In this document: piece after piece, positions 37,824-50,997 of the stretch | How positions within the stretch are numbered: position 1 is the first letter of the stretch | How the letters are laid out: each line of letters starts with the position of its first letter | NCBI GenBank assembly: GCA_021904315.1 | Contig: CM038911.1 | Location: forward strand, 23,967,390 to 24,031,389 | Direction of reading: 5' to 3' | From: Sphagnum magellanicum | Taxonomy: Eukaryota > Streptophyta > Sphagnopsida > Sphagnales > Sphagnaceae | DNA length: 64,000 nucleotides | Made by a program: the position numbers and the translations under genes | The notes under the pieces: model-generated | The model's database searches: none | Seen by the model: the letters and a program-made list of their open reading frames with translations, nothing else | What the model was told of the DNA's origin: nothing

Positions 37824-40523
37824 ATGCCAGGAAAAGATAAGCTTGCATCGACCAAGGTGCAGAACATTGACAGTACGAGACAGAAACGTGTGACATGGCT
37901 GCTGGTGGTTGCTGGACTCTGTTGTGCCTCTTACATTCTGGGTTCCTGGAAACCTGGTGCTTCAAGCCTTGGCAGCAGCCAAAGCTTGTCTGGAGCGGCA
38001 GTGGCATGCACCAATGGTACCCTAGATTTCGGAGCACATCATGGCTTGGCAAGTTCTCTTAAAGATGGTACTCAAGTCAAGCAGTTTAAGCCTTGTGACA
38101 TGAAGTACAGTGAGTATACCCCATGCGAAGACCCGATTCGAAGCCTCAAGTTCCCAAGAGAAAGGTTATACTATCGAGAGCGTCACTGCCCTGAGAAAAA
38201 GGAACTCCTCCAGTGCCTGATTCCAGCACCACCGGGTTACAAGAACCCTTTTAAGTGGCCTCTCAGTCGTGATTTTGCATGGTATGCTAACACCCCTCAC
38301 AAGGAGCTGACTGTCGAGAAGGCTATTCAGAAGTGGGTTCAGTTCCAGGGTGAGAAGCTTTACTTTCCTGGTGGGGGAACATATCCAGGTGGTGCTGACA
38401 AGTACATTGAGGACATTGCTGCCTTGATTCCGCTCAATGATGGCTCAATCCGGACAGCCATTGATACTGGTTGTGGGGTAAGAATTTGGTTTGTTCAACA
38501 GATGTGTTTTTTTCCCTCTTTGAGTACTAGTTTAAAAGCACAATGAAGGTGGCATATCTGGATTGGAAACACAATAAGGCACTCTGCTATTTTCAGTACC
38601 AAAATGCCACTGCCCTAACCCTAACTAGGGCTCATGATTGTGATGGGTTTTTCTTCAGGTGGCAAGTTGGGGAGCATATTTGTTAAAGAAGAATGTTCTG
38701 ACAATGTCTTTTGCACCACGTGATACTCATGTTTCTCAAATACAATTTGCACTGGAAAGAGGCGTTCCAGCTATTTTGGGTATCATGGCTGTTAACAGAT
38801 TGCCATATCCTGCAAGGGCATTCGACATGGCCCATTGCTCCCGCTGCCTCATTCCTTGGAACAAGCTTGGTGAATAAAATACTCGATCCATTTTTTTTGC
38901 TTGCTGTGGCACTGAATTGCTTAGTAAAGTGCTGGGGTCATCTTTCCATTGGGTGGTGTGATTCTCAAAAAAGTAACCTTCATGCAAGTTTTGTAGGGTA
39001 GTCTCTTTGCTCAGTTTTCTGAAGACATTGCCTTTTGTTTCCAAATATGCAGACAATGTCTACTTGATTGAAGTAGACCGGGTGCTGAGACCAGGTGGGT
39101 ACTGGATCCTGTCTGGGCCACCTATTAACTGGAAGAAGCACTACAGGGGCTGGGAGCGGACAGAGGAGGATCTCAAGGCTGAGCAGGACTCGATTGAGGA
39201 TGCTGCCAGTCGCCTTTGCTGGAAGAAAATTGCAGAACAGGGCAATTTGGCAATTTGGCAGAAGCCTTTGAATCACATTGAGTGCAATGAGATTCACAAA
39301 CAAAATACGAAATCACGTCCCCGCATTTGCAGCAAGATTGAGAATCCTGACAGTGCATGGTATATAACATTCTTCCCTGACTATGCTCTTAGTTGTTATA
39401 AAGAACAAAGCATGTATGTCATCATGTAGAGGACCTGTAATCTATGCTGACTATGGTTCTGTTAATTTTCTACATAGGTACCGTAAAATGGAGACTTGCA
39501 TAACTCCACTCCCTGATGTCAAGGACAACACAGAAATTGCAGGAGGTGGTCCATTGGCCAAATGGCCAGCCCGTCTGACAGCTACTCCCCCCAGAATTCT
39601 GAGTGGATCTCTTTCCAAGATCACCTCTGAGAGCTTTGCCAAAGACACTGAACTGTGGGTGAAGAGGGTGACCTACTACAAAACGCATTTGATCCTGCCA
39701 TTAGGCCATGGCAGATACAGGAACATCATGGACATGAATGCAGGACTCGGGGGTTTTGCTGCCGCTTTAGTCAAGGAACCTGTCTGGGTCATGAATGCAA
39801 TGCCACCTGAAGCCAAAGATAACACTCTGGGTGTTATTTATGAGAGAGGTCTAATTGGGACTTATCAGGACTGGTGTGTCATTCCATCTTCACTTTTAAA
39901 ACAATTCTATCATGCAACTGCACATTAACTTTTTTTCCCATTGCTTTGGAGTCATCATTTTGAGATAAAGTCTTATGTGTGCAGGTGTGAAGCTTTTTCA
40001 ACATACCCCCGGACATACGACCTCATCCATGCTAATGGTGTTTTGAGCATGTATCAAGACCGGTAAGATGTGGCATCATTGAACCAGTATGTGGGTCCTT
40101 GGGATTTTGAGTTCTTTTTGCAATCTGAGTCACTGTACAATTTATGTTTCTTCTCCCGAATCTGTGACTCAAGAATTAGGTGCTTTCTTCATGGCAGTTT
40201 CATCACTTTCTGTTTCATATGCTGACGTTGATGGAATTTTGCAAACCAGGTGTGAGATTGTGGATATATTGCTGGAAATGGACCGAATATTGCGACCAGA
40301 GGGTGCAGTTTTGATGCGCGATGAAGTGGATGTCTTGAACAAAGCAATGGCAATCACACAAGGAATGCGCTGGGAGTGTCGGTTAGCAGACCATGAGGAT
40401 GGTCCCTTCAATCTTGAGAAAATTCTGGTGTGTGTCAAAACATATTGGGTTGGAGAGTACACTGCTGCTTCGTCTGATTCCGCAAAATCAGACACAACAG
40501 AGAAAGAAGAAATAGCAGAGTAG
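37824..40523 (+). CDS. PMT-type putative methyltransferase (DUF248/Methyltransf_29), Golgi
   Basis: Six coding exons join in frame: 37824-38477, 38659-38869, 39053-39359, 39478-39873, 39985-40062, 40250-40523, giving 639 aa, the usual family length. A short cytosolic tail precedes one membrane anchor (about residues 23-42), as in type II Golgi proteins. The SAM motif I text [14 protein letters not shown] spans the first splice junction (about 214-227). [43 protein letters not shown] (about 473-488), [18 protein letters not shown] and DRILRPEGA follow in family order. Family members are thought to methylate wall polysaccharides, notably pectin, with S-adenosylmethionine; the substrate here is unknown. 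By remembered similarity it is closest to the PMT2/14-18 group rather than QUA2. It converges on the PIP5K gene. Confidence 0.93.
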
Positions 40524-42551
40524 ACACATACATGAGCAGCTTGTAATATATATGCTATCATTGAATTTGTCCATTCTGGATATTAGGACCTTACCTTCTT
40601 TCTCAGGTGAAGCAAAATTGACCCAAAGTGGGTTTATTTCACTTTTGAAGAAAACAAACTGTTTCTGAAGTTAATTAGTGTGAGATTGGGAAACTTGGAA
40701 TCCAACTGGAACCAGGCGATTGGGAGAAATCCTGTTTGTTTTTCACTTCAGGTTTTGATTACTAGCTGTGAGTGCTTGTGTGGAGCATAACCATGAGTAA
40801 CCGCTTTTCTTCCCATCATGTTTACTTTGGCTTGGACCCATTAAGTTCCCAATCAATTTTAACATACTATTCCATTGATCGATCTTTGAGTAAGTTGAGA
40901 TAGGGAGCATGCATCCAGCTGCAGTTGGTTAGAGATTCTTACAAATGATGGTCAAAATATTAAGACGAGTTCCTTTTTTCTGAGAATTCAGGGGAGGTGC
41001 AGGACCAAAAGAATCTCAATAGACAATGGTGAGAACATTGAAAGTAGGATCACAAGAAAGAAAACAGATGTGAACTACTGCATATATTGCTGTGATCCAA
41101 CTAAGTATGGACTATGTAACTGGTGAGCCAGTACATGCGGGTAAGGGGACATGATCATCTATTAGACAAATGAAATAATAGTAACACAAATTTATTGTAA
41201 GCTCTCATCCAACCTGATCACACAGGTTGTATTAAACTTTATGATTCCAAGCTTTTGGTCTACTCTCAATAGGAGGTGAACATCTTTCGTGCAGATGTTA
41301 TTTCCACCAATTAATATTGCGTGCACACAATCATCATCCCATGCAGTTGCTTACTCTAAGTATCTCATAGTTTCAAAAAGTGAAGCGAATGAAACTCAAA
41401 TATTCAAGGTGAAAGTAACTTGATAAATTTTTTTATTAGGATGCCAATATTAGACCATTAATTAAACAAACTTCTTGAGCATGAAATCATTATCAATCCT
41501 GCCTCACAAAAAATTACTTACTCTCTCTATTTGAGCAAACACTTCTGTTCAGATGAGACTGGACTGACTGGAAGTGGGAAAAAAGCAGGAGGTATTTCTG
41601 TGTTTGGACAGTATTTTCAAGGTTGATCTGCTGCTCACTCACCATCACAGCACCCAAAAAAAGAACCTCATAAAAGTCTCAATAGGCAGCACAATGTCAA
41701 AACTGAAGCTTGCACCCAAGACTTCAAGCCATACAGGCCACTTGACCAATTCAGCTTCGGCAGAAGTTGAAAAACAAGTTAACAAGCAACAGCTGCATGC
41801 AATGGCAGTCCTGACACACCAAGTTCTTGGTAAACTGCAAACTACAGTCACCAACAAAATACTTTCCCACAAAGATAACGATGCCACCTTTCTTCACCAT
41901 TGAGTATGGTAGAGGACACTCTGATGAACTCTAGGCCTGCCTGCTAGCATCGGCCTGCCTGCTAGCATCGTCAAACTGTATCATGCAAAACTGTGAAATG
42001 AATGAATGTTTCTAACATGGCTTCACCAGAATCAACATCCTCTACAAGATAACAAAGAGCCTCATACCCTAAGTCAAGAAGGCTAGTGAGAAATCCTTAG
42101 GAAAAAGCAACTTGAGTGGATCACATACTTCCTGGAAAAAACTTGCACCAAATGATACACCCATCAACACTCCAAGAGAACTATTCTAACAAAGACCCTG
42201 TTCTTGGCAGTGGGGTATGACTTCTGTGTTTGCTTTTCAGATTACATCTCAAAAAGTGGCAGGGGCAATGCTGAAGAATATTTGGAATAAATAAAAATGG
42301 AGGCCCTTGCAAGTCCTGTGATCGAGAAGATAACAGCACAATATGGTGCTGATGTTCATGCTGGCAATATGATCTTTACACATCACTCTGGCACATTACC
42401 TGGGTCGAGTGTTAATCCAGTCTTTCTTCATACTGGACTACACCACTTACCCAGTGGTGTAAAGATACCAACACCACAAACCTGAAGCAAGGAAAAGGCA
42501 GGCAGCCGAATTTGTTCAGAAAGAACTCAATTTCAGTCCATTCTGTAGGTT
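40524..42551. other. Convergent intergenic region and 3' UTRs
   Basis: It holds the 3' ends of two converging genes. No other coding gene is supported; the 41574-41903 frame has no motif. An 18-bp unit (GGCCTGCCTGCTAGCATC) is duplicated at 41934-41969. A perfect 9-bp stem with a 5-base loop lies at 42439-42461 (TACACCACT / AGTGGTGTA). Clear AATAAA signals were not assigned. Confidence 0.5.
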
Positions 42552-45500
42552 TCAGAGATATGTTGGTGGAAAAATTTTCTGGATGAATTTCTGGAATCGC
42601 TTTGAGTACAACTTGGGCTCGACAGCAGAGATGGAAGTTGAATCAAAATGGCATGCTTTGTATGCATGCTCAATACGCTTCATAAAGCTGTAGTTTTGTA
42701 GAATGTCAATGATGCCAAAATAAAGCACCACATCATGGGACTCTCCAAACAGCTCCCCCTCAAAATTCTTGCTGCCCTGCTCTTCAGACCTCTTATGTAC
42801 CCGATCAGCTCTTGCAGGCATGTTGACACCCAGCTGTATTCTCAACCTGCTTTGTAATGGTCAAATACCCCTTATTTTAGATGACAGAACCTCAGCAAAC
42901 TGATAGGTGGCAGTACACATTAGATCAGAAAACATATTGAATGGGGCAAACCAAAGACTGGAGCTTATGTGGAAAAGAGACTTTGCCCTTAATCATTACC
43001 GAGCAGTTCCTGGAAGAAGCAAATCAACCTCAGGATCACCAGCTACTGATGCCCGTAGAGGGCTTCCACGAACATGAATCCCTGCAGGTCCCCCACCCTC
43101 ATAGCCACTTTCTCGAGCCACCAACACTAAACCTCTTGTTGAACTCCACTCTTCTTCTGCTCCTGCTGACAACAAAATGATACTGTGAATTAGTAGAATG
43201 GATTAACCTTGCTAGTAGGATTATTCAAAAGACTGCTCCCGGTTCATTTGTCCAACTGCTGGAACTGCATGCAGAAAATACACTCAGGAGAGAACATATA
43301 GGAATGTTCCCTCTTATAGACATGGACCTCAGTGATCTAGACTGGGAGGTACAATTTCATGAGGACCAAGGACACTGTGGAAGGTTAGGTAATCTCATAT
43401 CACAAAAACGAAATAAGAAAGCAGAAGGCTACCATGATCAGCTGTGCTCATGAACAATTCACTTGGAGGTAAATCTGGAGTGGATGAGGGGCCAGGTGAC
43501 AAAAGTGCTGGGTACTGTGGGGCCCTGAAGTGGAGGCCCAGCAACAAACTGTAGTCCATGATGCCCCAAGCCTCTAGAAATTTGCAATCGCGCTCAATTT
43601 GCCTGCACCAAAACCAGAGAATTTCAGAGATTAATGACCTACAACTGCCAGCCTCTACTCATCTCATGATACAGATGACAAAGAAGCAAGATAACTCTCA
43701 TGAGCAACAAGAAGTCTCCATATTCATGTTTACAAAAGCCAAGACAAGGTTAAAACTTCTCCTTCTAAGTCAAAGAAAAACTTCCAGATAACAACTTATA
43801 GAACTGGGAAGACAGACCAAAAATGACCAAACTAGAATGCAGAAACAAAAAAATACACACGTGCAATATGAACAACAATGACAGCCTCTCACTTGCTCAG
43901 GGACCATAAACATTCACACATATGATAGAAACCTATCCATCACAACTTCCCCACTGACTTCATCAGCTCCTGACCAATGGGTATAGGCCAGTAAAACCAC
44001 CAACCCATGGACTGAGTTTCTGTTGCAAGTCTGGAAGCAATGGGAAGAAGTTTCTTTGCAAATTTCTAGTTCTCTTTAACAGAATCTATAGAGGGTAGCC
44101 TTTATTCTTCAGAAAGACAAGAAGACTGACTGTCTGAGAAACAAAGAAATCTTTAGAACAACAAAGCCTCAAGAACCTGTATAACTGACTATTGATAATG
44201 CCCAACTTAGCAGTAATAGACATCTTGGAATAAACATGACACATACAAATCATGTCAATACCTCCATACTCTAGTTGAGAATATTAATCAAAGATATCAA
44301 GGATGTACCTTGAGGACTTTGCTTCACTGCTAGGTCCAAGAAGTTACAAGAGAAGCCTTTAAAAGTACAATTTAACTCACAAGATGTTTTTGGGTATATG
44401 TTGTCACCAAAGAGTCCTTGTCCAGGTGCATAAAACTCTCGAAGTCTAGGATGTCAGGAACAAAAAGATCATCCACATACCTATGAACAAGGGACAATCT
44501 CTGAAGCAAAACAGGACATGTGTTGTTCGTCAAGACCACTTACTTTAGAAGAGATTCACGCCATGAAGGGTCAAGACTGAATTCATATTCAAGGTCAAGA
44601 TCCTTCAGTGTGGTTGTCTCATCAATTTCCACCTTGTCGGCAGAGCGTCCTAGAGATGAACCTTTTAGATCGAATCGGCGATGTATGCGGAGCTCTGTGC
44701 AGAACATGTTGCCCATCACTATGAACCGCACCTGCATCCCTCTGCCAATCTCAAAAAGCGCAAAGAATGTGATCCTAGATTCTGCTGCTCGCTGTAGCCT
44801 TGTGTTACTTTCCATGCCCAATATATGTGGAGACTAGTAGGGAAAGAGAGAACGAACAGCCTCAAATAAATTAGCCTTGCAAACACATAGGAGTAGAAGG
44901 AAGCTTGAGTGCAGAAGTAAAGTGGAATTCACAGGAGAATGGTACAACCACCACCATTGTCACAGCTTGATGAATGCCTTTTTCTTCAAGCCTCAAACAT
45001 CTCACAAATAAATCTTAAACTTCAAGTCAAAAAATGGTGAAATCTTGAGCCCAGCAGCTACCTTCCGGCCACCATAGGGCTTGATCCGATGGAGGCCAAA
45101 AAACTTTGTGATGAGAGTGTTCTCATGTACTTGTACATGATGGTGATAACCCTGCAGCATATCCAACAACACCTGGCATCCAAGGGCAACAGTAAGAGAA
45201 TACCAAAATCAGATAGAGCAAATGTCCTGACCTTGTTCCCATCAGATCTTTTAATTGCTACAAATAATATGCTCTGCAACAAGCTCACATTTGTAGAAGA
45301 AAAAAATGCCTGAAAATAGCAATAGAGATTAGAGGGAGCAAGCAGGCTTCTTGAACAAGATCAATCTGACAGCTGAGTCATGCTGAGGATAAATATAGAA
45401 ATGAAGCTGACAACTCACTCGCACTTCAGACTTCTTCATTGTTTTGATCATGAAACGGTCATCATGAGAGAGGTAAAATACACTTCCACTCTTTCCAGGA

Positions 45501-48500
45501 GATAGAAGTTCTCTCAATGCATCATCTCCGCAAAGTGATAGCATATAGTCAGCAGCATCGATTTTGAACATCTCCCGCAAGTGCCTGCATGTTGAAGGTC
45601 CCAATTGTGCAGCTTAGAAGAGGCCTCCCTTCCAACTCTCTCAGATAGCTTCAACTCAATGATGCTAATTGTCACAGAGATCAGTCTGAATAACCATTTC
45701 TCAGGAGCACCTAAATTATGACATTCAACAAGGAATGATGTAGAGACCTGAAAACCATGGGGCAGTAGTCCTTCCACTTAAAGTCACATGAGTCGTGAGT
45801 AGGAGTCAGAGAGGTTCCCCCTCGAGGGAAGTTCATGCGGATACTGGCACGAGATCCAAAGTCAGTAGGCCCAATATCACGTTTTGGCTCTGGTGTTATC
45901 TTGCCGACTGTGTACCTGCTTATTGCAGTTACAATCAGCTTGTAAGACCTCCACCACAAAAATCAAGTTGCCTTAGCTGACAAGCACAAACTCAGAGCTT
46001 AACCACAATATATCTGCTTGCTTCATGGACATACTCAAAAGCCTGGGCGTAGAAACATTTTTGAAGTACAAAGGGAACGTGACGTAACCTGATTCCAAGC
46101 TGCAAGTTGAGCATGAGGTCATAACTGCGATGGCCCTTGAAAATGGTTTCCCCAGGTCTCTTTATCTCTTTACTTGCCTTCCGTGTTCGTCTCTTCTTGT
46201 GAACAGTAGACTCTACATTTTCCTTCACCAATTCACTCATTAGCACACCCTGCACATATTCTCGTACCACTACAGTTGGGGGAAGGGGTCTAACACCATC
46301 TGGTTGATACCGCCCACCTGTCTTCTCTACCCCTTCCAGAATTGTCTCCACTGTCCATGGAGTGGTTGCATCCAACCCTGGTGCTCTCTCAACAGGAGAC
46401 TCCATGCTCCATCTGCGCCGTGAACCCTGTTGTGAGAGTTCACCAGTCATTGACAGATCACCCACATGGAGAAACTTCTCAGATGATGAGGAGTGGCTTC
46501 TTGACCGCTGTGGAGCTCGTAATTCCCTGCCATCATCGCCAAGCCTGTGGGACTGATGTGATGTCCACAGACTGTCATCCCTAGGTGCAGCTCTGTCAGT
46601 ATTTCTCAGCAAGCTCATACCAGGAGAGAGACTGCCTGCAGGATAAAATACTCCTTTCCCATCTTTTAATCCCCTGCTCCAAGTTCCAATGTAGCAGCTC
46701 CCATCAACCCATGTATATATTCCATGACCATGCTCAAGGCCATCCAGCCATTGCCCATCAAATCTATCCCCACTTGCCCAGGTCAAAACCCCTTTCCCAC
46801 ACATTGAGCCACCTCTCCATTCACCCTGATACTCATTACCATTTGCCCACACATACTTTGCAAAGCCTTCTTGGACCCCTTGTTTCCAAAATCCCACATA
46901 GACATCACCATTAGCATAAGTTTTCCGGCCATGTCCATGCTTCACATTCATGCTCCATTGACCCTTATAAGTGGTGCCTCCATTGCCAGTGTATGTTCCC
47001 ACACCATGCATGTAACCCCCCATGAACTCACCCTCATATGTGGCTCCAGTGGGCCAGGAAATCTTCCCCTTCCCTGTCTTCTTTCCTCTTCTCCATTCAC
47101 CCTCATACATGCACCCATCAGCCCACAAATACTTGCCTGTTCCTTCAGGCAGGTTGCCTTGCCATGAGCCAACATAGAAATCGCCATTTGGGAGAACTTT
47201 CTCACCAGTTACACACAGCTCTCTGACAGGGGAGCTCACAACAACCCTTTCTTCATCTTCCCCCACACTGCTGCCTGTATGGACCCTTACAGGCACATGA
47301 ATATCAGTCAATTGAATGTTACATGGGTCAACAGAATCAGAGGGAAAATACTTGCTGCTACCACTGATGGGAAACTCAGTGTCTTTGTCAACAACAACAT
47401 CCACTTCACGCAGTGGGTGGTCAGAAATGCAATTTGGACCTGTTGGTGCTGTCTTTTCTGGAGCCACTGCCCGTTTCCGAGCCCGCCACTGGAAATCAAA
47501 CAGGATATTTCTTATGCCTCGAACTGGGTGATGGACCACATCACTGTCAGTGGCCCAACCCGAGCCACCTTGAGTAGTCGCCACTGTGCCCACTTTGCCT
47601 TCTGCAGTCCCTGCTATTGTGCTGGAAGTTTGTCTGCTACTGATGGCATATAACCCTAAAATCCACACAAGAAACCACACTATATGAACAGACTGGATTC
47701 TCCACCAGTGCACCTGCAGCAAGGAAGAGTGAATGACCTAGGTATGTCTAATCGCTTTCACCTTTAAGATTTTCATGTTCTTTCACAGATGCATAATATC
47801 CTTACATTGTTTTCAGCCAACCAAAGCATGAAAACACAGGCAAACAGACACCTCTCACAAACACGTTGTGTAACCTGTACCACTCTTCTTCACTCATTTT
47901 AAGCTCTACATTTCTCCTGTTGGAAAACTCATCTGGTGACAAGTTTTTTTATTCCTCTGCTGCTCTTCACCAAGCCAACAAGAAGAACAGCAGCTGATAA
48001 AAAACCAAATCCCAATGTGGGCCAAACATTTTCCCTTCACAACCCAACGACTGGGCTCCTCCTCAAGCCGTCCAGAGTTTTCTTCATTCATATGGTCTTC
48101 GCACACAAGATGCTTAAGTACTTTCTCCTCCCCAGAAATCAGCAGCAAAGCTGCTGATGTCTCGCTTGATGATCTCAGGTGCAGATTTCAGGTTTCCCCA
48201 AATAGAATGTTTTTGCACACTGCATTCTTCTAACACGCCTCTGTCTGTCTGTCTGTCCCTCATGCGATATGACACACCGGTGCTGATCTTCTTCCTGAAA
48301 AAGGGCAGGAGGAAACGAACCTCTGGACATTAGACGCAACGGCATACATCACAGCAGTATCTCCTTTTCTTTCTCGTCCCTTCACCGCCGCTTGCTGCTG
48401 CCGACTGATGTTGCTGCTGTTTCAGATTCGTGCGCTCCCAAGGGCTGATGGCTCCCCATAATAGACAAACCCTTGCATTGGACGAGATGGAGCAAGAGAG

Positions 48501-48658
48501 GAACTCTACACCGGGAAAGCCCGCCCAAGAGAAGAAAGAAAGAGAGAAAGAAAGATAAAACGCAATCAACAGAAACCTAGGAGGATTTGAGCGCGATGCG
48601 CAGTCCGTCGCAGATCCTCGTCGCGCACATCAGCTATGACCGCCACAGCAGCAGCCAT
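42552..48658 (-). CDS. Phosphatidylinositol 4-phosphate 5-kinase with eight MORN repeats
   Basis: Nine exons on the minus strand join in frame: 48658-48577, 47655-46089, 45915-45748, 45584-45419, 45172-45062, 44731-44544, 43602-43433, 43162-43000, 42846-42552, giving 969 aa. Eight MORN repeats (YEGEW...G.G...W type) fill about residues 188-368, followed by a Ser/Arg-rich linker. The PIPK domain (about 540-969) shows [87 protein letters not shown] and GVNMPARA. It makes PI(4,5)P2 from PI4P at membranes; MORN repeats in plant members regulate membrane binding. The large second exon has no usable ATG upstream of its MORN repeats, so exon 1 is inferred from phase and splice sites. ATG 48658 has strong context (GGCATGGCT); in-frame ATG 48730 is an alternative. 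Confidence 0.9.
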
Positions 48659-49022
48659 GCCGTTCCCCACGCCGCAGCGCAGCTGCAAAACGCGCACGCT
48701 ACGAAGACGAAAAAGGCGCGAGAAATACATGCGCTCAGAACGTGTCCACCATGATGGCGACGCAGCTGAGATCGCTCGCTCGCACGCGGAGAAGCAGCCG
48801 AGCGCAGCAGCAGCGCCAAGAGCGCGGGAGAAAATTGCGCAACAAATCTTGTTGCCCAATCAAACCCTAATTATGGCCCTCATTTTTCGCTTGCCAATCT
48901 GAGCGCTTTACCGACGTTGATTCCAGATTCCAGATTCTCCATTTTGATTCCGATTGGTGGACCCCCCGTTTTCGACTTTCTAAAGAAGAGTTGATGCAGA
49001 AGAAGCTAACGATGCAACAGAA
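48659..49022 (-). promoter_or_regulatory. CpG-rich leader/promoter region of the PIP5K gene
   Basis: CpG and CGCG strings are dense from about 48590 to 48850, unlike the surrounding DNA. They lie around the inferred first exon, consistent with an unmethylated promoter. The reading frame stays open upstream of the chosen ATG to beyond 48850, but that end starts with TTG, not ATG. No TATA box was found. Confidence 0.45.
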
Positions 49023-49445
49023 TGTTTTGCGTCAACCCTAATGTCTTCCTCCTTTGCTGCAGGAATTCCAGCATGGGCTCAATGCTTTTGCTCAACCCTA
49101 ACGTCTTTCCTTTGCTGCAGGAATTCCAGCATGAACTCCTTGTTTTGGCTCAACCCTAATGTCTTTCGTTTGTTGCAGGAATTCCAGCATGGGCTCAATG
49201 CTTATGCTCAACCGTTATGTCTTTCCTTTGCTGCAGGAATTCCAGCATGAACTCCTAGCTTTTGCTCAACTCTAATGTCTTTCCTTTACTGCAGGAATTC
49301 CAGCATGGGCTCAACGCTTATGCTCAACCATTATGTCTTTCCTTTGTTGCAGGAATTCCAGCATGAACTCCTAGCTTTTGCTCAACTCTAATGTCTTTGC
49401 TTTGCTGCAGAATTCCAGCATGGGCTCCTAGCTTTTGTTCAACCC
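49023..49445 (+). repeat. Exact-period 58-bp tandem array, seven copies
   Basis: The string GGAATTCCAGCATG recurs at 49062, 49120, 49178, 49236, 49294 and 49352, and GAATTCCAGCATG at 49410, always 58 bases apart. Two unit types alternate after it (GGGCTCAATGCTT and GAACTCCTAGCTT), giving a 116-bp higher-order unit; the last unit is a hybrid. Before each sits CTCAACYCTAATGTCTTTCC, then TTGCTGCAG/G: a branch-point-like CTAAT or similar, a pyrimidine tract and a 3' splice site. Since 58 is not a multiple of 3, it is not coding. It lies 0.4-0.8 kb upstream of the PIP5K start. Confidence 0.9.
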
Positions 49446-50397
49446 TAATGGATGTTTGATGTCTTATCCATAGCACTTTGAGGTATGTGAGCAGGCCACA
49501 GTTGTGCTGTTGTCTTATGAGTGTACTCTTGCTTTTTTGCTGCTTGCGATATTGCGTGAGGTCAGATTCTGGATGCTTTTTTGCAACTTGCTGATTGATG
49601 ATATGGGGAGATGAGAGGAAGTCAGCAGAGGGTTGAGAACTTGGATTAGGCAAGAACAATTGATGGGTGAACAGGAAGAGCAGCTCACACCAGATGACAG
49701 TGAGTGAGTGAGTAACAGGAAGCACACATTGGCAAATTGATTGTTCCTTCAGAGATTTAGCAACAGCAATCGGAATTGTGAGCTAGATGGAAGGCAATGG
49801 CATACATGTAACATGAATTGTGGGTAGGGAGTGGAAAATGTCAGCTTAATGTAAGTGTCTAAGTGCCTCACCCCAAGTTCATTTTTCTTCAGATCTTCTT
49901 GTTCATGCCCATACTGCACCCTGTGAGCAACATCATCAAATAGTAATGCCTCACTCAACCATAAAATAAACTACAACAATCAAAGAATAGTAATACTTCA
50001 CCCCATCACAAAATAAACCTAACCTTGTTCTGGTGTGTTGTGCAAGCACCTTCTTTTTTCTCTTCACAAGTTTTTGTCGGTTGCTCACCTGCTGGCACCA
50101 CTTTGGTTTCTGCCAGTTCCACTTGTGTGTGAGAATCACAATGATGGAAATCACTGGTTACACTCTGGAACATGCCCTCAGAGAACCTGTTACTACCTGA
50201 TGGAACAGTGTCTCACCCGACTGGGCTGGACACATTCCGAAGTGGAATGGGCCTTGCCCAATAGTAGTAGATGATCAAAAGATAAATGCCTTGTTCATCA
50301 CACACATTCCTTGGTGGAATGGGCCTGTTCTGTAGTAGTAAATGATCAAAGAGCAATGTCCAGTGTTGGGCAGTTCTTTAAATTTTTAAAGAACCAT

Positions 50398-50421
50398 TGA
50401 TTTAGGGTTTGGGGTTTAGGG
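50398..50421 (+). repeat. Interstitial telomere-like motif
   Basis: TTTAGGGTTTGGGGTTTAGGG is three units of the plant telomere repeat with one A-to-G change. Such short telo-boxes occur in plant promoters and at repaired breaks. Here it lies between divergent genes and has no assigned role. Confidence 0.6.
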
Positions 50422-50565
50422 TTTTTACTACCTACTAACAATGGGCTTGTAGGTTGTTAATAGGTGGGTAGTAAAACTAAACACCAACAGAGCTAGGCAC
50501 CATGTTTAGCTAGGGAACTGGAACTTGACAGAAAACTGTTTCCTTCCCATTATCATCCATTCTTC

Positions 50566-50997
50566 ATGGTGCACTGGTTCACCATTTGGATGTTGCTTGA
50601 TGACATGTTGATTTCCTATTTGCCTACAACACACCTCTCCAGACCTAGTAGCTTGCAATATAGTACCCCCTCCTTATACCCATCTGAGCTACAGTCTTGT
50701 CGATTGTTATATGATTCATCAACAAAGACAAAGGCTACAAAGAATGACTACGAGAAACAAGCTCCTCCGTGGATGAAATGCAAAACATCCTTGGATTACA
50801 ATTTTAATGCCATTTTACAACTCAAAATGTCCAATCCTATTGGAGATAACATCTCATGCACCCAATCGTCAGCTATGTCGGGTAGGGTTTATGCAAAGGG
50901 TGATAATCAAACGGTTTACTTAACTCTAGAAACACAAAACAATGTAAACTATATTATAAGTTTATATTGTGAGCCTGATGTAAAGGGTGACCATTAA
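50566..50997 (+). CDS. Unrecognised 143-codon open frame
   Basis: The frame starts with ATG and is uninterrupted for 432 bases, in a region without other coding signals. The product is not recognised. It is Ser/Thr/Asn-rich with no membrane segment or catalytic motif and contains the wording PIGDNISCTQSSAMSG. Splice sites or conserved neighbours that would make it an exon were not found. It may be a chance frame or part of an unknown repeat. Confidence 0.15.
   Translation: MVHWFTIWMLLDDMLISYLPTTHLSRPSSLQYSTPSLYPSELQSCRLLYDSSTKTKATKNDYEKQAPPWMKCKTSLDYNFNAILQLKMSNPIGDNISCTQSSAMSGRVYAKGDNQTVYLTLETQNNVNYIISLYCEPDVKGDH

Noticed and set aside
41574..41903. 109-codon frame downstream of the PMT gene
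   Set aside because: No recognisable domain; it lies antisense to the probable PIP5K 3' UTR.
44390..44520. A YVDDLFV-like reading on the minus strand within the PIP5K intron, recalling a reverse-transcriptase box
   Set aside because: No other RT motif lies nearby in the same frame and the frame is short. The neighbouring PIP5K exons join perfectly without it.
48566..48859. An N-terminal extension of PIP5K reading GNKICC, which would look like a lipidation signal
   Set aside because: The first codon at 48859 is TTG, not ATG, so no MGNKICC N terminus can be made. The first in-frame ATGs are 48730 and 48658.
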